In this document: positions 51,967-62,886 of the stretch, in pieces
How positions within the stretch are numbered: the stretch's first letter is position 1
How the letters are laid out: each line of letters starts with the position of its first letter
Source of the DNA: Takifugu bimaculatus
Taxonomy: Eukaryota > Chordata > Actinopteri > Tetraodontiformes > Tetraodontidae
Assembly: GCA_004026145.2 (NCBI GenBank)
Contig: CP034991.1
Coordinates: forward strand, 15,987,214-16,051,213
Reading direction: 5' to 3'
Length of the DNA: 64,000 bases
The notes under the pieces: generated by a model
Seen by the model: only the letters and a program-made list of their open reading frames with translations
What the model was told of the DNA's origin: nothing
The model's database searches: none
Translations under genes and position numbers: made by a program

Positions 51967-52900
51967 CATATCAGAATCAGAATCAGAATCAGAATCAGGT
52001 TTATTGCCATTGTTCATGTAATACACAGTATTACACAAGCTAGGAATTTGTCCTGGTGTGACGCTGCGACATTCAACATAAAAAAGACAACATTAGAATA
52101 AGATAAATAAAATAAGACATATATACAGTATATATATAAATAGTAAGAAATAGTGCAGGTCAATGCAGGAGTAATGTGATGTTCGTGAGTCCGACTGGCT
52201 GCTGTACATGGTGCTTAAGTGATAAGTCACTTGGTGTTCAGCAGCCTGATGGCAGAGGGGAAGAAGCTGTTCATGTAGCGGGAGGTTTTGGTCCGAATGG
52301 ACCGTAGTCTCCTGCCTGAGGGGAGGGGGGAAAACAGTCCGTGACCAGGGTGGGAAGGGTCGGCCGTGATCTGACCTGCACGCCTCCGGATCCTGGAGAT
52401 ATACAGGTCCTGGATGGACGGAAGCCTGCAGCCGATCACTTTCTCGGCAGCGCGCACGACGCGCTGCAGCCTCAGTCTGTCCCTGGCGGTGGCACCAGCA
52501 TACCACACAGTGATGGAGGAGGTGAGGATGGACTCGATGATGGCCGTATAAAACTGCGCCAACATCCTGGGAGGCAGGTTTGAGCTTCCTCAGCTGCCGT
52601 AGGAAGAACATCCTTTGCTGGGCCTTCTTGATGAGGGAGCTGATGGTTGGCTCCCACTTAAGGTCCTGGGTGATGGTGGTGCCCAGGAAGTGGAAGGAGT
52701 CCACGATGGTGATGGGGGAGTCCATGAGGGCAAGGGGGGGCAAAGGGGCTGTGACTTTCCTGAAGTCCACAATCATCTCCACTGTTTTCTGAGTGTTCAG
52801 CTGCAGGTTGTTGTGTCCGCACCAGGACACCAGTTGAGCCACCTCCCTCCTGTAGGCAGTCTCGTCTCCATTGGAGATGAGCCCGATGAGCTTGATATGT
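51967..52900 (-). mobile_element. 5'-truncated LINE with hexanucleotide tail
   Basis: On the minus strand the 3' end carries a (TGATTC)n tail (plus-strand aatcag repeats, 51967-51996). Reverse transcriptase C-terminal sequence is split between two frames by a frameshift near 52550. The pieces read VDFRKVTAPLPPL, FHFLGTTITQDLKWEP and then FYTAIIESILTSSITVWYAG and FFPSAIRLLN. The copy is truncated just after the expected position of the YADD motif. This is a different family from the LINE at 235-1245. Confidence 0.8.
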
Positions 52901-53012
52901 GGGGGAAACATTAACTCTTGGTTTTTAAACAAAAATAATGTTGGAAAAAAAGTGGTGATGCAGTTTATGATGCAGTCAAAGTAAGAAAAAACTTCACAGT
53001 TGGATGAATATA

Positions 53013-53129
53013 TGAATGAATGAATGAATGAATGAATGAATGAATGAATGAATGAATCGAATGGATGGATGGATGGATGGATGATGGATTGATGGATGGA
53101 TGATGAACAAATGATGGATGGATGGATGG

Positions 53130-53165
<36 letters not shown>

Positions 53166-53252
53166 ATGGATGGATGGTTAATTATGGATGGTTGGTGGAT
53201 GGATGGATGGATGGATGGATGGATGGATGGATGGATGGATGGATGGATGGAT
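53013..53252 (+). repeat. Compound (GAAT)n/(GGAT)n tetranucleotide microsatellite
   Basis: (GAAT)n occupies about 53013-53057. (GGAT)n occupies 53061-53252, with small interruptions near 53083, 53103 and 53176. Confidence 0.95.
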
Positions 53253-55560
53253 GGATTTAATTTTATCTATGATGTTGAGACTTGAAATAAATGTATGTAA
53301 CAAAACACTCTAAATCAATGAGAATAATATGATATAACTTATATACATAATCAACATAAAAACCCTAAAAATGATCAGGCCCTTTTGCAACATTTAACAA
53401 AAGTTCAGGTGAAAAGTTTCTCTTTTATTCTTCATCATCTGCTAGAAACAGACTACTGAGTGGCCTTTGCAAAAGCTGCCTTTAAGTCTTTGCTTTTAGC
53501 CTTTTGTAAATGTCACAGGCAGCCTTTGGGTTGTGGCAGCACAGAATCATTAATCTGTCCTGTGCAGAGAACGACGGTCGACAGAGCAAATAAATCACTA
53601 AGTAGGGACGTCAGAGCAGAAGTGTAAACATCATTTAGACTCTGCTGCTTTTCTGCCCAAATGGAAATCATGTTGATGAAGCCAGGCCGTCTCCTAGAAG
53701 AAGAGCCATGATGTTTGACTGATGCTTCTCCCACCAAGAACTCTCCTCTTTAAGATGACTTCCCACAGAAACAAGACTTTACTGCACCTGAAAAACCAGA
53801 ACTGACATTAAATTAATAGAAGGACTGTTAATGGCGTGGCCTTTCACTCTTGTAGCTCCTGATACACTTCGTAGAAAATGGCAGTTTTATATAATTTAAA
53901 AATAATGATGCTGTTTTTCACAACCAATAATTTGACTTTACAGTGTAAACAACGTTATCAGTGTGGGGGGAAATAAATAAAAATATATCAGCATGTGTGG
54001 AGTTGTTTGAAGTTGTTGCAGGGGAGGAGAACGCCCCCTGCAAGTGAGAGGGAGAATCAGTTCACCACCATAGCAACAGCAGCAGGTAACACAAATCTCA
54101 TTCTACTAGCAAAGTGAGGACATTTTGGCTGGTCCTCACAACTGTTTGGTGTTGAATGGTTAGAATCTAAATAACACATTATGTCTGTGAACAAGATAGA
54201 AATACAAGAATGTGTGTGTGTGCGTGGGGGCGGGGGGTCGATGCAAGATGCTAAAATAGAGTGGTTTTACATAAACGGGATGGCTCTTGTTTCAGACTAA
54301 ATTCCTGTCAGCCATAAACACGAGTGTCACAGACACACGACTAAAGTGTTGTTGACATGATGCAGCTGATAGCAGAAGGTTCTGAGCCCGTCAGCATGGT
54401 CTTTGCATTATTTCCCATCCCTCAGCGGCACTCAAAACTGAAATGATATACACTTTATTAAAGAATAACTCTTTATTCCGTGAGCTTTGTCTCTTTCTTG
54501 CCTCTTTTTCATATTGACTGTTAAAAGCTTCTCAAGGGCATCAAAACTCTCTTTTGTAAAGCTTTGTTTACTGGAACTTTGGTTTATTTATTCTTGCCAA
54601 TCTGCTTTGAACTGTCTATTCTTTGACCGCCTGATCAACCTGTTGGATTGTTTTTGCTCCTCTGTGCAGATAAAATAAAACACTAAATCCCCTGTAAGAA
54701 CAAAACCAGATTTAATTATGCATCTAATTTTGACTAATTTTAGAACTTAAATGAAGTTTAAAAGCACAGCAAGAATTCAGTGAGCAGTTTATGAGAGCAG
54801 GACAGAGCAGCGTTTCAGCTGTCTGTGCTGATGCGCTGCAGCGTGACTGTGTCACACCTGTTTCCACTGTGATCGATCTGAAAGAACAGACAAAAACAGT
54901 GGATCTGTTTGTATTTTTAAACAATAATGCAGGTATAAAGTTAAATTTCAGTCTGTTCCAGTGGCTGACAGAAGCAATTGTGATTAAAGAAAACAGCTAG
55001 AATCATAAAGCAACACTGACCAAGAATGAAAATACATTTAACGCTGCAGACAAGGTCAAAGTCAGCGAGTGCGTAATAAATGCAGACACGGTGTTCTGCA
55101 GCCATTATCTTCCCCTCTCTGCTATACCTGTGCAGTGCACTGACCTGACAGTGTCACAAATGGAGAGGAAAACCCAGCCGTGAGATGTAAATTTGTGCTC
55201 CCCTACAAATTCTGGAGGCTCCTCAGGAAGTGAGGCACTGACCCATGGTTCCCCCCAACATCTGACATGACAGGAACCATTAAAGAGGACACACACAACA
55301 GAAAACTGGAGATGGAAAGAATGTGCAGATGATTGCCGGTCAGAAATGTGGTGGTACGAATACACATCACTATGAAAGTGCATAAAAATAACGATTATTA
55401 ATAATTATCACATTTTTGGGGCATTTTCGGGTTCTGAAGCAAAGTTAATTTAAAATAATAATTATATAGAATTTAAAAAAATCAAGGATGCAGTGAGATG
55501 GTTAAAATGTTAGAAATGGGTGATTAATTTATACATTTATGTAGCATTTACAGGATCAAG
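53253..55560. other. Unassigned intergenic sequence
   Basis: No gene, transposase motif or RNA gene is recognised. Only short, motif-free ORFs and a brief GT/GGGG tract near 54210-54238 are present. Confidence 0.45.
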
Positions 55561-55689
55561 CTTGAAACCCAGAGCCAAGCTGCTGAGCCAGCAGGTTGGA
55601 CAGCAAGAAGGGGTGGGGGGTGGTGGGTGGTGGTGGACACAGATGGGGGGGCACAGATGAGCGGGGGACACAAATGCAGCCAGTTTTTC

Positions 55690-55774
55690 CTCTCCTCTCC
55701 TCTCCTCTCCTCTCCTCTCCTCTCCTCTCCTCTCCTCTCCTCTCCTCTCCTCTCCTCTCCTCTCCTCTCCTCCC
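55690..55774 (+). repeat. (TCTCC)n pentanucleotide microsatellite
   Basis: About 17 perfect units. It is the reverse complement of the AGGAG expansions in the LINE 3' UTR at 5787-5886. With LINE 3' UTR sequence in plus orientation at 56060-56200, it may belong to the same element. Confidence 0.9.
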
Positions 55775-56059
55775 CTTCCTCTTCTCGTTCCCTGATTGTT
55801 CAAGCCAGTGTTTGATGTTGTTAATTCAAATTCTGTAGTTTTGTGCTTCCCTCTCTCTCTGTCCCGTTCTCTCTCTCCCTTTCCCTCCCTCTCTCTTCCC
55901 CTCTCTTACCCCACTGACCTCCTCAGTTTTAAATCTATTTTGTCAGAGTAAACTAGCACTAATGGATTTGAATGTTTGATGCGCTTCCCCGCCTTTTTGT
56001 TTTTCCCTTCTGCCTTATCTTCCGTTCTCTCCCGCTTTGCAGCTGCCTATCCACAGGAA

Positions 56060-56205
56060 GGCACCCTTCCATATGAGCCTGGTCCTGCTCATGATTCCTC
56101 CCAGTTTTCTTCTGATTTGGATCTCGGGGAAGACAATTGTGATTGTCACAGACATTATATAAATAGTCACATTGCACTGAATTTAAAATCTATTCTACTT
56201 GAAGC
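56060..56205 (+). mobile_element. LINE 3' UTR fragment, sense orientation
   Basis: The sequence tgagcctggtcctgctcatg, a gattcctcccagttttc block, and gacaattgtgattgtcacag followed by acattatataaat matches the reverse complement of the 5581-5760 3' UTR pattern, with divergence. Confidence 0.55.
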
Positions 56206-57335
56206 CACTGAGAGTTCTTGCACACATTGTTGTCAGGATGCAACAGGATCTCAGTCATCTTCTTATGAATGGCTGCGTGGTCGTACAGTGGTTAATGCTG
56301 TTATCCTTGGCATTTGAAGTGAGATCCTTCTTCCGCTTTGATATTCTTTCTGGATAATTCTAGGATGCACGGAGTAAGTGTGTAAGTGAGCGGTTTAGGC
56401 TGCTTGAAATGGCCTGCTTATCTCCCCTTGTAACCACTGGAAAGACCAATGGCGCAACACCCTAATGACTCTGTAATCAAGACCGTTGTCGTCGTTCACA
56501 TTCGTGAATCATCCCCAGGAGCTTGTCCTACCTTCTGTGATGCTGTTTTTTTGGTGTCTGACACAGGGAGAGTTCTACTGCAGAACAAATTCAATTTTTA
56601 TTCTAGCATTGCTACTGTTTCAACCATCATTTTGAATACATTTATTACAAAAATTGATCCTCTGCATCCAATTCCCACAAATTGGAACAGTAGAGGGCAG
56701 TCTTATTCAATTTTAAAATACCTCAGCTTGTTAAGTAGTGTTAAGTAAATCAACATAGTAAGCACCTAGTCAGCTAGCAGTTTCCATGTGTGCGTTCCTA
56801 CAGCACAATTAGCGTATTATAAAGAGCAGTTTAGTCTGCCAGTGTTTGCTCAATGTTCTTTAAACAGTTGTCCCAGGTCTTGTTTCTTTACAAAAAGTAA
56901 CTGAACAAAATTGCATTGACAATAACTCTTAATCCTGAAAGGAATTATAGTGTCAACAATTTGGACTTTCAAATGTAATTCCTTGTGTCCTAGCTCATCT
57001 TTGGATTTCAGTTTAGGCTTTGTTACATGATGTTAGTTAATCATATTAAAAAGAGACATAAAAATGTTTTGTTAAACTCTTAATTAGAATTTTAATAGTT
57101 CAGACCACACCCCACTAACTTAGCCTCTGTTCTAAACTCCCTGTGAGTTCGAATCAACTCAGTCTGAGTCCACATGTGCGACCATTGAATAGATTGTGTT
57201 GGGTACTGGGAGCTTGGTTACGGTTTTCTTCCTGCAGGGGGCGTGGTGGAGTTTTTCCCCTGCCGCAGCTGGAGCCGCAGGCAGACACACCTGCGGGCTA
57301 TCAGTAATCTAGTCCCCTATTCTAGTCCAACCAGG
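56206..57335. other. Unassigned sequence upstream of the gypsy element
   Basis: A possible degenerate SINE head (tacagtggttaatgctgtta) lies near 56285. A recognisable leader-like GC-rich stretch starts at about 57230. No LTR pair could be identified. Confidence 0.35.
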
Positions 57336-60240
57336 ATGGACCCGGCGGATCAGGACGCGGTGCGCCGTACATTGGATGCTCAGGGAAAGTTGCTGGGCCA
57401 GCACGACCAGCTTCTTACGCACATCTGGACCTCGCTTCAGACCCTAAATGCCAGTGTGACGAACCTGCCTCCGCCGAGAGTCGCTCCGCAGCTGGTGGCC
57501 CCCATGCCGCGGGAACCCCACGTCCCCCCATCCCGGAGCGGTATTCTGGTGAGGCGGGGTCCTGCGCCAGCTTTTTGCTCCAGTGCTCCATAGTTTTTGA
57601 TCTCCAGCCTCTCACCTACCCCAGCGACAGGGCAAAGATTGCCTTTGTCGTAAATCTTCTCTCCGGGAAGCGGCGCTATGGGCCACAGCCGTTCTGGAGA
57701 ACCAGACGGCTGTTTCTTCCAGTTTTCCAGCCTTCACGGCAGAATTAAAACGGGTGTTCGACCACCCTGTCCAAAGCAGTGAGGCGGCCTCCCAGATCCT
57801 GTCCCTGCGCCAGGGTGCCAGTTCAGTCGTGGACTACTCCATCTGTTTCCGCATCCTCGCTGCCAGGAGCGGGTGGAATGATGCGGCGCTTTGGGGAGTC
57901 TTCACGCAGGGGCTCTCCGACGACCTGAAGGATGAGTTAGCCGTGAGGGAGGAGTCCGGGAACTTGGAGGCGCTCATCGGCCTGGCTACTCGCTTGGACA
58001 ATCGACTCTGGGAGAGGCGTCGGCAGAGGACAAGCGAGCAGGCGGTGAGAAACTCAGGGGGCGTTTTCGGAAGGAGGGAAGCCCCCATGGACTCAGCTTC
58101 TGTCCCTGTTCCAGTCCCTGACATCCCTCCCAGCGAACCGATGCAGTTGGGCCGAACTCGTCTAACCCTGTCAGAACGTCAACACCGGCGCATGGCAGGT
58201 CTGTGCCTTTACTGTGGCCACGTGGGCCATTTCCTCGCTGACTGCCCGGTGTGGCCAAAAGCTTAAGCTTGTCAACACCGGCAGGAGTGTTGGCAAGCGG
58301 ATCCTCAACCTGTTCACCTCCAGCCCGCCTAACTCTATCGGGCACGCTCCTTTGGGGTCAAGAGCCTGTTTCTGCGGCCTTCCTGGTGGACTCGGGCGCT
58401 GATGACAACTTTATCAGTCTGGATCTGGCCCGACAGGCCCGCCTTCCCATCGAGACGCTGCCCGAACCGAAGACAATTCTGGGTCATGACGGGGAGGTCC
58501 TGGCCAGTATAACACACCAAACCCAGATGATAACCCTCGTTGTTTCTGCAAATCATCGGGAACAGATCCGGTTCTACATCATCCGTTCCTCCTCTTCCCC
58601 AGGAGTCCTCGGAGCTCCGTGGCTAGCTCGACACAATCCTCTGATTGACTGGTTGGCCGGGAGGCTGGTGAACTGGAGTGTTGCCTGCCACACCAGCTGT
58701 CTTCGTGCTGCGGTCACCCCCTGGCGATGGAGTGCTATATTGGGGAGTCCCTTGCATCCGGACTGATTCGGCCCTCCTCCTCTCCAGTTGGGGCCAGGTT
58801 CTTCTTCGTCCAAAAGAAGGATGGTACGCTGCACCCCTGTATTGATTATCGGGCGTTGAACGAAATCACTGTTAGAAACAAGTATCCACTGCCCCTCCTC
58901 GACGCAGTGTTCATCCCTCTCCACCGGGCCCAGATCTTTTCCGAATCAGAATCAGGGTACTTTATTGATCCCTTTAGGGGGTGTCCATTAGGGAAATTAG
59001 CATCCAAGCTGGATCTTCGCAACGCGTACCATTTGGTGCGGATTTGTGAGGGAGACGAGTGGAAAACGGCTTTCAACACCCCATTGGGACATTTTGAATA
59101 TCTCGTTATGCCTTTCGGACTTACCAACGCCCCCGCCGTGTTCCAGTCTCTGGTCAATGACGTCCTCCGGGACATGTTAAATAAGTTCCTGTTTCTCTAC
59201 CTGGATGACATTTTGATTTTTTCCGAGTCCAAGGAGGAACACGTTCAGCATGTCCGGCTCATTCTCCAACGGCTCCTAGAGAACCGGCTTTACGTCAAGG
59301 CGGAGAAATGCGAGTTCCACACCTCCTCTGTTTCCTTCCTGGGGTTCGTGGTGGCACGGGGACCGCTTTCACCGGACCCGGCCAAAGTGAAGACATTCTG
59401 GGCTTCGCCAACTCCTACTGTCGATTCATCTGTGACTATAGCAAAGTGGCTGCCCCGCTCACCAGACTCACCTCCACGTTACAAAGCTTCCAATGGACTC
59501 CCGAGGCCGAAGCCGCCTTCAACAAGCTGAAAGGCCTGTTCTAGTCGTCACCCATCCTCGCTCACCCCGACCTCAGTCGGCAGTTCGTGGTAGAGGTGGA
59601 CGCCTCTGACGTGGGAGTCGGGGCCGTCCTGTCGCAAAGGAACGGAGAGGACCAGAAGCTCCATCCGTGCGCCTTCTTCAGCCACCGGCTCTCTCCTGCG
59701 GAGCGGAATTATGATGTGGGAAACAAGGAGCTTCTGGCCGTGGTCCTGGCACTACAGGAGTGGAGACATTGGCAGGAGGGTGCTGCTCAACCTTTTGTCG
59801 TTTGGACAGACCATAAGAACCTCACATATCTCTGAAACGCCAAGAGGCTCAATTCCCGGCAGGCTTGGTGGGCCCTGTTCCTTGGGAGATTTCAGTTTAC
59901 TTTAACCTACCGCCCTGGCTCACGGAACCAGAAGCCTGACGCCCTGTCCCGCCAGTTCGCCTCCGACCCAGTGACGACAGACTCAGACATATTACCCCTC
60001 TCCTGCATCCTTGGGGCCGCATCCTGGCAGGTGGAGGAGAGAGTCCACGAGGCCCTGCAATCAGCTCCAGACCCAGGTGGAGGCCCAGCAAACCGGCTGT
60101 TCGTCCCGGAGGCAGTACGTTCGGAGGTCCTGCACTGGGCCCACGCCTTGACTGGAGACCGGGGAGCTATTGGTGCGACACATTTTCCAGTTCCACAGGA
60201 TTTCCAAGGACATAGTGTCCGACCGTGGCCCACAGTTCTG
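57336..60240 (+). pseudogene. Defective Ty3/gypsy retrotransposon (gag-pol)
   Basis: Segments occur in the right order. Gag starts at MDPADQDAVRRTL (57336) and continues at 57724-58266 in another frame, ending with a CCHC zinc knuckle (CLYCGHVGHFLADC, about 58204-58245). Protease has the FLVDSGADDNF motif near 58380-58415. Reverse transcriptase covers 58727-59530 with active-site YLDD at 59198-59209. RNase H has VVEVDASDVGVG near 59587. Only a short piece of integrase core remains (SKDIVSDRGPQF, about 60205-60240). Frame changes, a deleted protease-RT linker (about 58710), a deletion with frameshift near 59395, a stop at 59542-59544 and loss of most of integrase make it non-functional. No LTRs are seen. 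Confidence 0.9.
58943..59005 (-). mobile_element. 63-bp LINE 3'-end insertion inside the gypsy reverse transcriptase
   Basis: Between the conserved HRAQIFS and KLDLRNAYHL blocks, 21 extra in-frame codons appear. Their DNA begins gaatcagaatcagggtactt and continues with tattgatccc, a common fish LINE/SINE 3'-end signature with hexamer tail (compare 51967). The length of 63 bp preserves the frame. Confidence 0.7.
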
Positions 60241-61120
60241 TTCACAAGGACCGCTAGCTGTAGCTACGCTAGGCAGCGCCGCAGCAGCTAGCTTCTCCTG
60301 GCTACCTGACGCAACTCCAGCTAAATCCAAGCTGCAGAACCGTGTCTCAAGCTCACTAAGTGTCGCCTCCATAGCTGTTAATAAACTACACTTTCTGCAC
60401 CTATTCCCTTCACTAAGAGGAGTAACTAAACATTTCACACGCTGAACAGACAAAGACACCGGGTGAAACAGACAGTGAGGCCATGCTAATGCTAATAATC
60501 GGCAGAGCCCTGTATTTGTTTAATATAGGTTATTTCTCACTGTTGTTATCAGGAGACTAGAATGTCCCAAGTATTCAATTTTAAGTAAAGTGAAGTAAGT
60601 AAAGTAAATCCAACACACACAAGTGAATCCAACAAACCGTGCAAAGTGCAACTAATGAACGATTGAGACGACAGGAAGTGACGCAATATGTTATCGGAAT
60701 CCCTCCACTCCATGCTTTAACAGGAACTTGCTCATGAGTTGTATTTTTTTTTTTTTAAATGTTGTCTTGTATCAGGCCTAATCCCAAATTTACCAAATTT
60801 AGTTCTGGTTCAGTATTTTCAAAATGAGAGGAAGTAGTGAGCATTTAATCAAATACAGACTGAGAATTTTTTGCTTTATGAGTGTTGTATGGAAGAAATC
60901 TCACTTCTGTTGTTATTCCTGTCATGTCGCTCAAGAAGTGTCTCCTGAATTCAGAATAACTAGCAAACACATATCAGTCTCAGGGTCTGCATCTAAAGGT
61001 TTGCATGTACTAAAATGTTCGAAGTTGAGTATATTTCAAAATAAAGAAGAAAAATATATGCAAATACCTAATGAGCTGTATTAAATTATATGAAAAAAGT
61101 CATTTAACAGAAACTTTTTT
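60241..61120. other. Unassigned sequence
   Basis: Sequence changes abruptly from integrase to non-gypsy DNA at 60240. A minus-strand frame (60061-60459) spans the junction without recognised motifs. No gene is supported. Confidence 0.4.
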
Positions 61121-61385
61121 GGCGGTAGTAGCTCAGAATGTTGGGGGCTGGATTGAGAAGTCAAAGTTCAAGCCCCAGTGCAGTTAAAACATGGAAGGTG
61201 TAGGGGAAGGTGCCAAAACACCTTCACATCACTGTCGAGGTACCATTGAGGTACCGAACCCACAAATGCTCACATAGGTCCCTGTGATTAACTGGCCAGG
61301 GTTCCAGGGTGGACCCTGCCTTTGCACGTTGTGTACCCTCTCCATGACCCAGAAAGGGATAAAGTGGTTAAGAAGGTGAGCAGAC
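61121..61385 (+). mobile_element. tRNA-derived SINE, fullest copy in the window
   Basis: The A-box region ggcggtagtagctcagaatg is followed by a B-box gttcaagcccc, then the body aacatggaaggtgtagggga, gaggtaccattgaggtaccg and the 3' part gggataaagtggttaagaag. It matches the copy at 30205-30485 along its length. Confidence 0.75.
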
Positions 61386-61714
61386 ACTTTTTTCAAATAC
61401 AGTTTACAGTGAGATATAATTAAGCCACTATGCAAATGAGACCTATAGAGAAAAAACTACCTTGCAGCCCTAAACTACCTAGTACAAGTGCTAGTACATA
61501 TTAAAAGTGCAGAGCTATGGAGATAGTGAATAGGAATATAAACAAGAAAGAAGGAAAGTGGGGTTGAGTAGAGCTAGGAGGAGAAAGATAAGTGCTGTTA
61601 GGAGAGCAGGAAGAACTGTGTCTTCAAGAGCTTTTTGAATGGAAGAGAGGATTGTCCTTGCTTTGACCAAACTCAGGAAGGGTGTTCCACTATTGGGAAG
61701 AAGGTATGAAAATA

Positions 61715-62884
61715 CCGTATTTTCACGACCATAAGGCACACTGTAATAAAAGGCGCAGTCTCAGTTATGGGTGCTATATCTGTATTTAAAACATACATAA
61801 GGTGCACCGTATTATTAGGCGCATGCTAAAACATACAGTAAAAAAATGACAATGGAAGTAAAACAGTGAGTTTCAACACATTTATTGAACAAAATATTCA
61901 TTCTTCCGCCACAAAACCATCAAAGTTTTCATCCTCTGTATCTGAATTAAACAGCTGCGCTATTTCAATGTCCAAAATCCCGAATTCCTCTTCTTCATCA
62001 TCTGAATCAGACTCACCGACCCGTTCCACTTCAGCATTGATGCCGGCTTTTGTGAAAGCTCTTACAATACGGTATCATAGCCCATGCGTCTACAATCCAC
62101 CTGCATATGGTGGCATAACTTGCCCTGCCGCTGCCTCATAGTCTTTGTGAAGGAGTGTTCGCCTTCCGTCATCCAGCCCTCTGTCTTCCATGGCCCGCCA
62201 CTGCCTCATAGATGTGGCTGGGCGCAGTTATCTTGTCGCGGCAGTAGGTGCAGAAGATGGCCACCCTCTCTTGGTAACCTGCCCGCGGGCAGCTGCTGCG
62301 CAACAGTCCTTGCGTGTATGGAGAGATGCCGCCTCCTCATAAAGCGAAAACACCAAGACAGAGCTCCTTGGGATTGCTCAATGTCCATTTCTTCAGCAAT
62401 CGCTTTGGCCTTTGAATGGTGACAGTAGAGATGCCCCTTCCAGTTGTTTGCTGTTCCACAACCAACTGTTCCACTCGGTCTTCCAGCTTGGGCAACCTTG
62501 CTTTGTTCCCGCGGAAACAGCTTCGTCTTCCTCACTCGGCGCAGTTCACTTTCTTGTTTTCTCCACTTTCTGACCATGGACTCATTTACATTAAAATGTC
62601 TTGCAGCTGCTCGATTGCCATTTTCAGTCGCATGTTCGATGGCCTGCAGTTTAAAGTAAGCCTCAGACGCGTGTCACTTGACTGGCGCCATTTTAAGGGG
62701 TCCTTATGCATAGGTGTGCCGCTAATCGATGGGCGGAGCGTTTACCGTAGTGCACCCACCAAAGGAAAACAGCAGATTTTGGAATCTCAGTCCACATACA
62801 AGGCACACCATATTATAAGGCGCACCGTCGATATTTGAGAAAATCTCAGTGTTTTAGGTGCGCCTTATAGTTGTGAAAATACGG
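61715..62884 (-). mobile_element. Internally deleted pogo-like transposon with both termini
   Basis: TA lies on each side (61713-61714 and 62885-62886). The terminal inverted repeat is ccgtattttcac followed by a diverged ataaggc(a/g)cac, with extra subterminal aaggcgcac motifs. The 1170-bp interior matches the 37629-39099 copy, but the DDE catalytic part is missing between about 62180 and 62215. The minus-strand frame 62206-62577 retains parts of both HTH regions. It could be mobilised only in trans. Confidence 0.8.
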
Positions 62885-62886
62885 TA

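Noticed and set aside
55537..55838. ORFs across the TCTCC run
   Set aside because: They are open only because a pentanucleotide repeat lacks stop codons.
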